This document shows, in pieces, positions 28,090 to 41,700 of a DNA stretch of 64,000 nt; positions within the stretch are counted from its first letter, which is position 1; the number at the start of each line of letters is the position of its first letter. The notes under the pieces are model-generated. The model did no database searches. It saw only the letters and a list, made by a program, of their open reading frames with translations, and was not told the DNA's origin. The position numbers and the translations under genes were made by a program. Origin of the DNA: Priapulus caudatus (lineage: Eukaryota; Priapulida; Priapulimorpha; Priapulimorphida; Priapulidae); NCBI RefSeq assembly GCF_000485595.1, contig NW_014577098.1:449917-513916 (forward strand), in the 5' to 3' direction.

Positions 28090-28174
28090 TTTGTCACAGA
28101 CTGTCAGACGTGGTTATTCCCTATTCGGTATTCCACTACTTAGCAAAATATAACCCGACTGTTTTCAGCAGACA

Positions 28175-28210
28175 ATGAGTGGTAGACATACGAGATGGCG
28201 GCCATTCTAG
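28175..28210 (+). promoter_or_regulatory. Overlapping upstream ORF and YY1-like motif at the HELZ start
   Basis: An out-of-frame ATG at 28,175 opens [11 protein letters not shown] and stops at 28,210, overlapping the main ATG at 28,195. The main ATG lies inside CGAGATGGCGGCCAT, which resembles a YY1 site. A tgttttcag just upstream (28,168) could instead be an acceptor for a 5' non-coding exon that keeps this upstream ATG. Confidence 0.45.
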
Positions 28211-28356
28211 AAGTAGAAAAGAGGGCCAATGAGTTGAGTAAGAAGCAAGATTACCAGGCTGCTTGGAAGGCTTACACGCAGTGCCTGCGGCATGTATTGA
28301 GCGGTGAGGGACGCTCGCGCCTTCTCCTTGCCAGATCCAGTTGTGCCTTGAAGCTG
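28195..28356 (+). CDS. HELZ: HELZ exon 1 (start, TPR-like)
   Basis: [20 protein letters not shown] then [19 protein letters not shown], ending CALKL before gtaagt (phase 0). The helical [14 protein letters not shown] pattern matches the HELZ N-terminus. The first in-frame ATG was chosen. Confidence 0.85.
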
Positions 28357-31300
28357 GTAAGTGGAGAGGGTTATATTTTCGATTTGAATGTCAAATTACA
28401 ATTTCATGTGTGCCATACGTTATAGCAATCTTTTCTGTTTACTTTCTGGAAACAGTACTATTATTGAATTGAATTTTCCCAATAATATACTATCAAACTT
28501 TTGCAATATTAGGCTAGTTAAAAGTGAAAAAATGAACAAATCTGGTAATAGAGCTCTGTGTTTGTGTGTGTGTTTGTGCGTGCGTGCGCGTGCATACGTG
28601 TGAGAGTATGTACGCGTATGGTTTGAATTGTACTTACGGTACTGAGAGCAACGACTTGTCGACATGCCTCGCAATTTAGATACATCTATAAATTTAGATA
28701 GTCTATAACAATCAGTGTTTCCCCTGCATTGACACGAGCGAGGCAGCCGTCTCGCTCAAATCTCAGCCACCACGCAGATATTTATTCAAAAACACTGCCT
28801 CGCTGACGAAAATCAATGTTCTTGCATCAATAGACTACACTTTATTGACAGAGTTCGAAATTAGTGCCGACCCGGAGGCCCGAGGCCACAAAGTTTTTTA
28901 TTCGGCCACCATCTCTACGAAACTGCTGGTCCTCCTGACCGGCACTTTTTCCCTTTATATTACGCTGAAATACTACGGTTATCGCAACGGCAGTTTAGAC
29001 AGACTTGTAAACGGGAGCGCATTCTACTACGCTCCGTTCCTGAAAGTAGACGGGCTATCCAAAACATGATTTGCCACACGAACAAAACCTCGTGACAGTC
29101 TAAGAAATCGATTGTGGCATACCGCATAGCCCAGTGTTTTTATGACCGCATAACAATAAGTTCATATGTCGCAGGGCTTATCGCGGGGAGTGAGGGCACG
29201 CCCAGTGACACCTGACACGCATGTAATCAAAGCTGTTAACTGAATTCGTCACTTTTCTTTGCGTAGAAAGTCGACTATTTTTTTCCAGTTAGATATCTAG
29301 AAGCAATGTAAACTGTATATACTTAAAGATTCTAGGCACTTGTAACTTTGCGGATGTGCGGCAGCATTGCTCTATGCATGGGGCCATGGGTATGCATGGG
29401 TTCTGTCTCACGGATAGATGGCGGTAGGAGTCGTGACTCCGACCTTATTTTACACTGGCTCGTTGCAGCGTGATGACTTAGGGCGCGTTTGTTTGGTCGG
29501 ATCCACGGATCTCGATTCAATGGATTCGTTGATCTGACTGTTTGTTTGGTCGGATCACTTGATCTCGACCCACCAAACCCGACTCTGCTAGCGAGGTGGA
29601 TTCGAACGGGATCCAATATGGCGGCCCGCGCCTCAGCCATAACAGCTTGTTGTTTGTTGTGAACCATCCTGTGATAGGTCACAGCGAAACATGAACCGGT
29701 GAAAGTGAGTTTGCGATTGTTTGGTCGGATCAGGATCACATGATCGAGATCCGACGGATTCGTCTCAAACAAACGCGCCCTTAGTAGGAAGTTGCCATCT
29801 TTAGTTTGGCTTTGTTGCCAATTTACGTTCATCGTACATCTAGCCCTGACAGCGCACAGTCTTTAACGCGTTTACACCGAATAAACACGAGTTACCTGAC
29901 AAGTGGCCATGGAGGTGTTAGGTTATGCTGTTGTGAGATTCTGCGCGGTGTTTTTAGAGCGCTGCGGGAGTAGTCACAGTACAGGCACCGTGGACTGGGG
30001 AGGAGAAAAACGAAACTAAAACCTTTTCCAGAAGCTCCCCTGACATTCCTAGAGCTTTAAATATATTATTTGACCAACTCTAAGTTACATGTATCCTATT
30101 TAATTCAAAGTTCAATTCAAAGGGAAACAAGGAATCCTGTTCAACATGATATTATGACCCTAATGTATGCAGTCGCGTGGTTGGTCTTCTTGCATTCATT
30201 ATCGCTTCCTCTGCCACTATATATATTTCGAATCCAAAACAAGACAGCTATCTGAATGCAGGCATTCCGAGTTACTCGCACGAACGACGAGATACTTCCT
30301 TTATGCTGAAACTCTGCTACTAGTCTAACGTTGCAGCATGCGCTATCAGTACGTGTAATTCGGATCAGATTTTCGGTAAATTTGACTCTTATACTTGGTA
30401 TGTTTCATTGTGAATAATAAATATGATATTAGATGTCGACGGTGACCGAAAATCGATCTACTTTCGCTTTATTTCTTTGCCATTTTCAATGGTTTAATGA
30501 TTTTTTTTTATTTAATGAAAGTGGAGTACTGTAAATTATTGATAAGTCTGACGGACTTTCTGCTTGGAAATTACGAGCGTGAAATCGGCAGGTCTCGTAC
30601 CTCGGACTTGCCCTATTTTCAGCCCTCTTATTTCCTATTCATAGTTCGTTTGTTCCTTTTGACAACTTGAAAAAGTGATTCAAGAGTCTCATATAATGTG
30701 TTCAGAATAGCTTAGAATGCACCAAATTGCACCTTTTTTTTAATTTTCGTCGGAGCATGCCCCCGGGCCCCCTTAGCATGACGATCACCTTCAGTGCTTG
30801 CATTGCTCGGTCCTCGGATTGCGCAACCACCAAAAAAACTCTTACCACCTCGCTGAACTTTTTGGCCAGGAGAAACACTGACAATAATATGTAGTGGCTC
30901 CTCCACCTAATTTGCCTGTGTGCCCTTCTCATGAATTCCATGTTGTGTATGTACCTATCGCTGTTGTGTATGTAGCTACCCCAAATAAAAGTTATTGCAG
31001 GTTACATTGGTACCAGTGGAAAAAATACACGGGGGCTCAGGGTAATTTAGCCCCTGAAATGCCAAAAAGAGCCCCGGTTCATAATTCTAACTTTTAAGAT
31101 TTGTATTATCTTTTGTATGTAACATTAATACATTCTTGTTCTTTTGTTGCAGAAACGGTATGAGGATGTATTGGCAGATTGTAAGGAAGGTAAGTTAATA
31201 ACCATATCTATTCGTGTAGATTCAGTCGAATCACATTTACTTCGTCAGGCTAATGTTTCATCATTTGCATTCAGATATAAACCGTAATTTAGCACATCCC

Positions 31301-34300
31301 ACCTGTTGAAAATTTGAAGGCTAATTTACAACGTTATCCCAGATTTCTTTATATTGCAGTATTAAAGATATTCAAGGGTAAGCATCACAAAGCCCTCAGT
31401 CGGCAGATTACGGCGCTATGTGGCTTAGGAAAGCTTGCTGAAGCTCAACGGCTCGCAAGGGAATGGAAGCAGCAAGAATCGGATGTAAGTTCGTAGTTGT
31501 AAGGAGTATGTGTTATCTGTGCATGCGTTAGAGGTAACCACGTAGATAAGTGTGCTGAAGATGTGTGTATTATATGCGATGAAGCTGTGAGCATTTTGCC
31601 CATGCATATATTTGCATACAATGCATGTTGCCTAATGTATAGCATACTGGGCTTTAAATAATAACTAACGATCTGCGTCATGCGCCATCTTGCATGCGCT
31701 AATTTTATCGTACACAAGGTAGCATGTTCATACAAAATTGGCTTGATGTGAGATGACGATCAAGCTTACACCACAGATCTTGTCATACAACAAGTTAGCG
31801 CATAGGTGAGACGTTGACTGGCTGTACAATGATGGCAGAGGTCATTCGTGTTTCCGATTTATGTTCCTCCAGAGTGCGCTAGCGAGGCGTGTCGTCGAGC
31901 GGCTGGATACGATTGAGAAGTCGTTGGCAGACAGCAATGCGGACGAGGCGCTACTAACGATGACCGAAGACATCGGCGAGGAGCGCACGCCACCAGAGGG
32001 TGCTGAGGAGGCAAAGCAAGCGGTGTCGCCGAGTGCGGTGGCACCCTCACCGGGCAACGTCTGCGCGGGAGGTCACGCAAAAGGTCGGTTGTTGTCTGTC
32101 GGCGCAGCGCGTTTTTGCTTCGCTGGTTTATGCGGTTCTCGCGAGGGTGCAGCAGGCAAAAATCAAAGTTGCGTCTGCGCTATGTGTCACAGAGGGTCTG
32201 TCGTAAAGATTTTATATTGACTGAGGCCGGTGCTGCAACGTAGTGTCGTAAATTTACATAAAAAGTGGCTGTGAAAATCAGAACGACCTTGTCCGTGTAT
32301 TTTGCCAGACCATCTGCTTGAACCCCCCTGGCCTTCTACAGAACATCTCGGGGGGCCAACTACACATTTAACTCGTTAGTTGTGGAATTCGTACCAGACT
32401 GTTAACTAGGGATTACCTTCTCGTAGTGATGTCATGATCATCGATTATACTCGATCATCGGTTGAACAGTGGCTCGAACCAAGCGCTTGGTTATCAAAAT
32501 CCATAATCGATTTCATTGGAAAAAAAATAAAAAAATTGAAAAAGTAATGAGAATCAGAGATATCATCGCTACTATACAAGTTATCCTTTATTAACATACA
32601 TGTATTATACACACAGTAGTAAACAGTGCAAAACAAACAGTAAACAGGGCTAAACAAGCACATGCATGGCATTACATGCACACACGTACATGCACACGAC
32701 GTTACGCACACGCAGGCATTCAACACCCCGAGTAACCGATTGTAACCGATCATCGGTTACTTGGGTCCAACCGATGATCGATTACGAAATTACAACCGAT
32801 TGACAACACTACCTTCTTGTAAATTCCGGTAGCAGTGCCTGTCTAGTAATAGGTGTAAATCTGGAAAATAGGGTCAATGATGGGTGTACATGGGCATTGC
32901 TTAAAGGAATTTTGGGTAGTAGATTTGGAGGATGGCTAGGAGTTGCATCAGGCAACTAGCCCAACTGTAGTGTTAATAAATGTGACCCGCTCCAGCAAAA
33001 CCAGGATTAAGTAGGAAATTCTACAAATTGAGTTATGCGCATATCTGAATAGATCATTTAATTACCTTTAAAATGATATATAATATTTGGCTATATCTAA
33101 AGAATTGACCGATCTACATCAATTTGAAGATCGGAAACCGACTTATTCCGGAATATGCAGCTTTTGAGATAAAGCGTTCTGGGTAAGGGGCCCAGTCGGG
33201 GATGAGCGGTCAGGGGCCCTTGAAAAATATTTTTTATTTTTTATTTTTTTAAATTAAAAATGACCATAATAATCTAGAGATATCTGAACCTATATATCCG
33301 GATTAAATATGCACTTAAGAACTTATTTTTGTAAAAATCTCATTTTTGTCCAGGTAGGCCATTTTCAGCATTGACATGTGTCAGTGAAAAAATTAATTTT
33401 TTTCTTTCCGGGGCTCTTTTTGCAAACCCCCCCAAAATTTCAGGGGCTACTTTTTCATTTTCCAGGGCTCTTTTTCCACTTTCCAGGGCGACTTTTTTCC
33501 AGGGCTGTTTCCTCAAATGTACACACAAGCACAGTAGCTAATACCTTGCTAATACACACTCGCGGGGGCGCGCACACACCACACACACGTCACACACACG
33601 CACGCACGCACGCACGCACGCACACACACGCACACACAGACACACAGTGAGTTATCTGGCATTATCTGAATAGATCATTTAAATTACCTTTAAAATGATA
33701 TATAATATTTTGCTATATCTAAGAACTTGACCATCTACATCAATTGAGATCGCGAAACGACTTATCCGGGCAATATTGCAGCTTTGAGATTAAAGCGTTC
33801 TGGTAAGGGTCCCAGTCGGCGGATTGAGCTGTCAGGGGCCCTTGAAAAATCATTTTTTATTTTTTTATTTTTTTAAATATAAACATGCATAATAAATCTA
33901 GAGCATATCTGAACCTATATATCGGATTTAAATATTGCACTTAAGAACTTATTTTTGTAAAAATCTCATTTTGTCCAGCCGTAGGCCATTTCAGCATTGA
34001 ATGTGACATGTGCTGCGTGCTCATTACTCAAACAATGACTTGCGACTTCAGTCCTGTATTATGCTGGAGCGCGGTCACAAATGCCGATATCTTCTAGCCT
34101 GCCGTTAAGGTGTTACTGATCGACATGCGGACCCAATGGTGAAAATCTTTCCGATTTCTGTACTCATTACAGGGCGGAAAGAGGCACGATTCTCCAGTCT
34201 GCCCACTGGTCTACTGCCATGGACGTATAAGAGCATGAAGCTGGAGACGCATTGCGCACCGACCGTCACCAGCTCTCATCTTGTCAGACGAGCGTCCGTG

Positions 34301-37300
34301 ACTGAAAAGCACAGACCTCCACCTCGTGGCGTTGCAGCACCAGTTTGTTTGTGTCAGACGTATATTATAGCATTGTTGTTGTTAGCGTCGTATATATGTT
34401 TGTGCGTGTCAACATTACTCATAGTAGTGTGTTGCTTTAGATAACCTATAGCATATGTTGCTCTTGACTCAGATTTAATAGTGACTAAGTTATATACCAT
34501 GTTGGAGCCAAAAAAATTAATTTATATTCCAACAAACATGTCTTAGATGCGCAATTTATACATGTTACTAAGCCTATATAAAGCATTTGTAGCAAAAAAC
34601 ATGTTCCATGTAATACCTCTAAGATGTGCATACGTTTTAAAATCATTTGGAGCAATACACATAATGAGAAAACCATATTCCCATAAAAAATATACGGAAT
34701 TTCCTGCAATGCACAATCGCTGGTGCGTGATGGAGGGACAAACGGGCATATTTTTTATCAATTGTGACTCATAGTGATTCTTGCCTTAAACGAGTTATGA
34801 AGAGGCACCCGTCAGCTTGCTCGTGTCCAATCGTTAATGTACTGTCGTTAATTACACTCGTCATCAGGTTTATGAGCCGAGGCAAACTGTCGGCGGTGAG
34901 GCGTGCGCGATGCCCTACAGTGAGGGAGGAAGCTGGTGAGTGAGGAACGCTTCGAGTACAGACGATTGAAGATGCCAGGCAGCGACAGGACCGTAGCTGC
35001 AGGCAACTGGGCGTCGTGTGTGCCGTGCGTGCATCTTACTGGTGTAAGTTTGTATTGTGTGTGTCGCTCCATGTGTGTGCCGTTTGTGCCGGTGCCGTCA
35101 ATCGCTGCGTGTGACTGTGTACACACTCGGGCCCTCCATTCCTCTCAAACGTCGCCATCCGGCCAACCCTCTCTACGCATACCATGGGCTCCCCCGGTCC
35201 CATGAAGCCATCACCTCGGCGCACTATCAGAGGTGTGAGCGGAGTTTGCCTGATGCGGCGTCGTGTTGTAGAGTGCTGTCCATTCCACGGCATCGCATGC
35301 TATCAAGTATGCATTTCGTGCGTGCAACGATGTATTTCTAAGAATATCATCAGTAATATATCATTTCGTTTCTTACAGCGGACTAAATATTCGTTTCGCA
35401 CCGCGCATCGTGGATTATTTTTAGCTCACACTGACATCGTCAAGATGACTATGTCAGGGTTCGTCCGTCCGTCCGTCCGTCCGTCGTCAACATTGGCTAT
35501 ACGGTGAGAACCGTTGACCCACATGTTCAAATGCATACAGTTGTTACTCCTATGGGAGAGATGGGGGAACGTCCTATTTTGAGCCGCCAGTTGACCTACT
35601 TTTCGCAAGCCACGCCCACTTTTTTTCTTTGGCAAAAATGGAAAATTGGCCATTAAAGTCAGTATCAGGATTCAACGGATTTTGCCTCATTTTGGGTTGT
35701 AATGAATAAGGACTGGCCCAAAACATATCACGGGGTTTTATATTTCTTAAAAATTATGCAAATTAGGTAGATTTTGGCAGGTGTTCACTATGCATTTCAT
35801 GTGTCTGACTACGGTCACCTACTCAAAGAAAACGGTTTACCCAGCATGTTTCAAATTGCATATAGTTGTTACTCCTATGGGAGGATTGAACGTCCGTATT
35901 TTGGAGCATGGCAATCGAGCCTTCACTTTTCGAGCCACGCCCACTTTTTGTGCCAAACATGAACATTGCATAAGTCAGTTCAGATCTTCAACGGATTTTT
36001 GCTCATTTTTGGTCTGTGAAATGAATAAGAACTGGCCCAAAACATATCACAGGGTTTTGATATGCTTAAAAATCATGCCAACATAGGTATATCTTGGCAT
36101 TTCACTACTGCATTTTCATACTGTTGCCTACGGTCACCAATAACTCAAGAATCGGTTGACCCACATGTTTCAAATTGCATACAGTTGACACTTGTTACTC
36201 TATAGGAGAGATTTGAACCGCCTATTTGAGCATTGCCAGCTCGACCTGAACTCGAGCACGCCCACTTTTTGCAAAAATGGAAAATGTTCTCTAGATTCTT
36301 CATTTTGTTAAATTTAGCCTACCCTACCTTACTTACCTACCTACCTAACCACCTACCTAACCCTACCTACACCTCACCTACCTACCTACCTACCACCTAC
36401 CTACCTACCTACCTACCTACTAATCTGCCAATCATACCTATCGTGTAATATTGTGTTTTACGATCTTTGTACAGTAATTCACGGAATAGTTTATTGCTTT
36501 TATTTTCGCGATGATCGAAAAAAAACCAAAATGGGATCTTTAGCGCGTCGCACCCAGTTCTCTCGGCCCAGCATTCAACTTTCAGATCTGAAAACCATTT
36601 CATTTTCGCAATCAGAACTAACCCTGCAAAAACGAGTGAAATTTCGATTAGTAGTAAAACGGGTAGTAAGGACATTTGATCACATTTCGGTGTCATGAAC
36701 GAACACTTACCAAATTTAAAATATCATCTCCCTCTTACTATCACACCCAGAGACCTATAGTGTCATTGGACATCTTTCATTTTTGTTATACACTATTATC
36801 GTGCCGTTGCGTATGTGCGCGTGTGAGGTGGGCAGTGATCAGAGCAGGCGAGAGCTGTACGTTGTTATCGTGGTATCTTACAGCCTACATGAGCAGCTAC
36901 TGAGAAGTGGCTGTGCAGGCGCCGGTACCCGACAAGGTGATGGCGGAGAAGATCGACTCGGTGCGCGTGCACGCCAACTGCGACCTGGCCGTAACCGTGG
37001 CGACGAAGCGATGCACGCACCAGTGGCTGTTCACCGTCACGAGCAAGGTACGGGAACGTGGCATGAACGCGGGCGGTTCTGTTGTTCCTCCGCTCTTGTT
37101 CGTCTCTCCTACTGTGTAAGGTTACCTCCCTTCTGCATTTCTCACTTGTCTCGTTCCGTTTACAGTTTGTGCTGCGGTGCTGCTGTTTGTGTTGCGGTGT
37201 TGCAGTTTGTGTTGCGGTGCTGCTGTTTGTGTTGCGGTGTTGCAGTTTGTGTTGCGGTGTTGTTGCGTGCTGCCCAGTTTATGGTTGCGGTGTGTGTTTG

Positions 37301-38677
37301 TGTGCGGGTTCAGTGTGTGTGCGGTGCTGCAGTTGTGTTGCGGTGCTGTCTGTATTGTGTTTGCCTGTTGCAGTATTGTGTCCGTGCTGCAGTTGTGTTG
37401 CGGTTTGCTGCACTGGTGTGTTGCGTGCTTGCGGAGTTGCAGTTTGTGTTGCAGGGCTGCTGTTTGTTTGCGTGTGTTGCGCTGTTGCAGTGTGTTGCGG
37501 TTGTTGCAGTTATGTTGCGGTGTTGAGTGTGTTGCGAGTGCTTGCTGTTGTGTGCGGTGCTGCAGTTTGTGTTGCGGGTGTTGCGGTGTTGCAGTTTGTG
37601 TTGCGGTGTTGCAGTTTGTGTTGCGGTGTTGCAGTTTGTGTTGCGGTGCTGCTGTTTGTGTTGCGGTGTTGCAGTTTGTTTCCGGTGCTGCTGCGTTTGT
37701 GTTCGGCGTTGAGTTTGTGTTTGCAGTGCTGCTGGTTTTCCTTGTTCCTCTAGATTGTGAAATAAAAGGAAAGCGCCTCTAATTATCGGTCAGCTCTTAT
37801 TCATTCGACCCACCCTGACTGGTCGATGCACAGTCCCCTTATTCATTCACACGTCATGGATGTCTGCAGACGAAGGTGGAACGCTTTCTCTGCCCTCACA
37901 CGACGTACATCGGACGCACTTCTACATTGCCAGCATCAAGCAGCGCCCCGAGAATATCCGTGCGTAACTACAAGCTGGAGCCCGCTGTGTCGGAGTCACA
38001 TCAACGCTGCTGGCCAGCGAGCGGAAGAGGTGGGAGTACAGCCTACCGCATAAAGGTGGGTGCTGGAACGAGGGGAGTACAGCTATCCCATGAGTGGAGG
38101 TGCTCGTGGAACGAGGTGGGAGTGCAAGCTACCGTGTCGAAGGTGGGTGCTGGGACGGGTGACGGGGAGTGCAGCTATCGTGGAAGCTGGGGTGGAACGA
38201 GTGTGGGTACAGCGACCGTGTGAGTGGTGCAGGAACCGAGGGTGGGAGTACAGCTAATCCATTTTTTGAATGTGGGTCTGGAACGAGGGTGGCGAGTGCA
38301 GCTACCGTGTGAATGGGTGCTGGAACGGGGTGGGAGCACTACCCGTGTAAGGATGGATGCTTGGCGACGAGGGTGGGGAGTACAGGTACCGCAGAAGCGT
38401 GGTGCTGGGACTGAGGGGGTGCGGGAGTACAGCTACCGCATGAAGGCGCGGTCTCGCGGACAGGGTGGAGTACAGCTACCGCAGAAGGTGGGTCTGAACG
38501 AGGGTGGGGGTACAGCTACTGCATGAAGGTGGGGTTGCTGGGGCGACGACGGGGGGGGTACAGCGACCGCCATGAAGGTGGTCTGGAACGACGCTGTCGG
38601 TCGCTCTCGCTCGCTCTCTCTCTCTCATCTCGTCTCTCTCATCTCTCTCTCTCATCTCTCTCTCTCTCTCTTTCTCA

Positions 38678-38709
<32 letters not shown>

Positions 38710-38715
38710 CTCGAT

Positions 38716-38760
<45 letters not shown>

Positions 38761-41700
38761 TTGAGATTTCATTTACATTCGGTGTCGAGTGAGCACTCCT
38801 GTGTGCTAGATGACATCACATTACCCCTAGTACCCGCTGTGCGAAATTTAACCTGCAACACCGATATCTGATCGCGTTAAAATTTTTAGCCTGGCATGCG
38901 CCAGTCGTTACAGCTGTGTTGACATGCCGCTTCGTTTCAGTACGTACGTATTTACGTATGCTTACGTTTTGCGTATTTGCGGCGCGTGATTTCGTCGAGG
39001 CAGGTTGGCTTCAAGACGGACATCGATTCGGCTACGTTTACGCAAGTCGATATCGGTTTGACGGCGGCTCCGGAGCCCTGCGTCAGCGCTAGTGCGTCGA
39101 CGTCGCTTACCCGTCAGCTGACATAGAGAAGCGCCACGCAAGCCAAGGTAAGCGCCCCCGTACAAGCCAGGGTAAGGTCCGTACACAATGTACAAGCCAG
39201 GCGTAAGTCCCTACACCACGTAACAACTAAGGTAAGGCCATACACACGTACAAACCAAGTGAAGGTCCCTACACGCGTACAAGCCAACGTAAGGTCGCAC
39301 ACGGCGTACAGCCAAGATAAGGTCCGCCTACACGCGTACAGCCAGGTAGTCCCCGGATACCACACCTACAAGCCAAAGTAAGGCCGCTACACGCGCTACA
39401 AGCCAAGGTAAGGGCCCGATACACAACGTACAAGACAAGCGTAACGGTCCGCTACATCACGTACAAGCCAAGGTAAGGCCGATCACACAGTACAGAGCAA
39501 CGTAAGATCCGCGACACACGTACACCAAGATAAGAGTCCGTTGCCACGTTACAAGCAACGGTAAGGCCCTATACACACGTTTACAAGACAAGGTAAGGTG
39601 CCGCGTACACACGTACAAAGCCAAGGTAGGTCGCATACATACGTTACAAGCCAAGGTATAGGTCCATACATACGTACAAAGGCCAAGTAAGGTCTATACA
39701 CACGGTAACAACGCAAGGTAAGGCCCGATACACACGACAAGCCAGTAGGCCCTGAACACACGTACAAGCCAAGGTAATGGCCGATACACGCCGTTACCAA
39801 GCCACGGTAAGTGCCGCCTACACGCGTACAAGCCAAGATGAGGTCCGCTACACGGTTACAAGCAAGTAAGGTCCGCTTATCACGTGTACAAGCCAAGATA
39901 AGTGGTCGCTACACTCGCGCTACAAGCAAATAAGGTCCGCTACAAGCGCGTACAAGGCCAAGGTAAGGCCCTCAACACACGTACAGCCCCAAGTTAAGGT
40001 CCGCTACACGCCTACAAGCCAAGACTGAGGTCCGCTACAGGCTACAATGCCAACGGTAAGTCCGCTGTACACGGCACAAGCCCCAAGGTAACGTCCGTAC
40101 CGCGTGACAAGCAAAGATAAGGTCCCTTACACGCGACAGCCAAGTAGGCCCGATAACACGTACATAGCCAACCGTAAGGTCCAGCTACACGCAGTACAAG
40201 CCAGAGAGATGAGCGTACGCTACACGCGTACAAGCAAGTAAGGTCCGGCTAGCACAGCGTACAAGCCAAAGTAAGGGTCCGCTACAGCGCGTACAACGCC
40301 AAGGTAAGGTCCGTACACGCAGTACAANNNNNNNNNNNNNNNNNNNNNNNNNCACAAAGACACACGACACACACATCACACACAGCCCACACCACACACA
40401 ACACAACACACACACACACACACACACACAACAGTCAAATTCAGACATTGTATTCATCAAGACGGACAGACTAACATATAATCACAACTCACCAAGTCAC
40501 AACCACAAATGCACCGTTAATAGTGGAATATATCAACAGGTTCAGCCTAACACAGAACATATTACGGCTAGCCAAAATAGATGGAATGGCTGCCTGTCAC
40601 GAGCGAGAGGGGTGCGCTGGCCCGGCGATCGCAGTGTTAAATGATTGCGAAGTCTCTTGCGCTGGAGTCCGAAGCTCCGCGTGAAGGGTCCCTGCCCAGC
40701 TCTAGCGGCCGGATGTGAGACAACTGCGCTCGCGAGCCACGCCAATGACATGGCCTGTGAGCCGATGCGTTCGATTCGCTGCGTTACTGTTCCTGGCGTC
40801 CGGCGTCCCGGTGCAATGGCATCTGACTCATGAGTATGCTCAGCCTTGCACTGCTCGGGTAATAACCTCACCTGCTAGCACACAGTGCAGGGCGCACTCG
40901 GCAGGCTCGCAATTCCGGCTATCCACGGCGCGCTGCGTCAGGCCGGCGAGCTCCGACCCTCGCGCACACGAAACGGCCACCCAAGATTTCCCCCAATCTC
41001 TGCCGGCCTGTCGATCCCGAGTCACACAGGCGCCCGGGGGCACTACTTTTAAGTCTATGGCATTGACAGATGCCTATCGACATCACTACAGAAATATTGT
41101 GAGCAGCTCGCGTGCTCTCCGCGCGTACACTTGCTCTCGCAGGACGCTATCGGATGCACAGAGCGACAGCTAACTCTTTCTCGGGAATCTAGACAAAAAA
41201 GACCTAAATCTTTGCATCACACAACGGAGTGTCCCCCAGTGCTCCGCCCATTGTGGGAGAAGAATAAGCTGTGATACGCAACTTCATCATAAATATCGTG
41301 AGGATAATTTCCATGAACTTACCGCATTAATCATGTATAATCGCTACGTACGCTGTGGTACAAATACGGAGTCTACGTAGGTCTACACAGCCGGCAGGCA
41401 CGCCACGCACGGGCGGGCGGCCGAGGCACCGACATATTGCGCCCCCGAAATGCAAAAACGCGCAACACATGCACCCCCGCAGCAAGACCACATCACCGCA
41501 AGCACACCCCGGTCATTGCACACGCAGCAGCACAGACGCACGCACGCCACCCAAAACACAACCGCACCGCACGCACTACAGCGCAAGCAAACAGCCCGAC
41601 TAATTGGCCTCCCACCCGGTCCACGTGCACGCCCGCGCCAGGCACACGCTAAGCACGCGCGTCACAGTCACACACGCTCTATATACGCCTCGCTGCGCCT

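Larger units (their letters stand above)
33649..40327 (+). pseudogene. Noisy partial copy 1 of the HELZ zinc-finger-to-middle block (likely uncorrected read)
   Basis: Contains recognisable but frameshifted copies of HELZ exons at about 34,174-34,353 (C2H2/RPPPRG), 34,868-35,009 (CCCH), 36,884-37,047, 37,870-38,055 and 38,941-39,147, in the same order and with the same introns (family F element, CCTA tract, 20-bp array, donor minisatellites) as 52,022-57,985. Differences are mostly one-base gains and losses spread evenly through exons and introns, with no excess at third codon positions. It lacks the family C element present before the other copies. It ends in an n-gap inside the 30-bp minisatellite. 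Confidence 0.8.

Noticed and set aside
33029-34003. Apparent local tandem duplication of about 350 bp
   Set aside because: The second copy is the first with scattered one-base errors at the start of the noisy block, better explained as the same locus read twice.
37082-37782. Cys/Val-rich ORFs up to 247 codons (also at 45,287-46,275 and 55,142-55,980)
   Set aside because: They are readings of the 20-bp minisatellite, which is open in several frames. They have no signal peptide logic or family and lie inside a HELZ intron.
39114-40460. Minus-strand ORFs with LACT/GPYLGLY repeats
   Set aside because: Antisense readings of the 30-bp donor minisatellite, which is open in all frames.
40640-41170. 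Bacterial-like GC-rich ORFs on both strands
   Set aside because: No conserved motif, ribosome site or continuous frame; not enough to call contamination or a gene.
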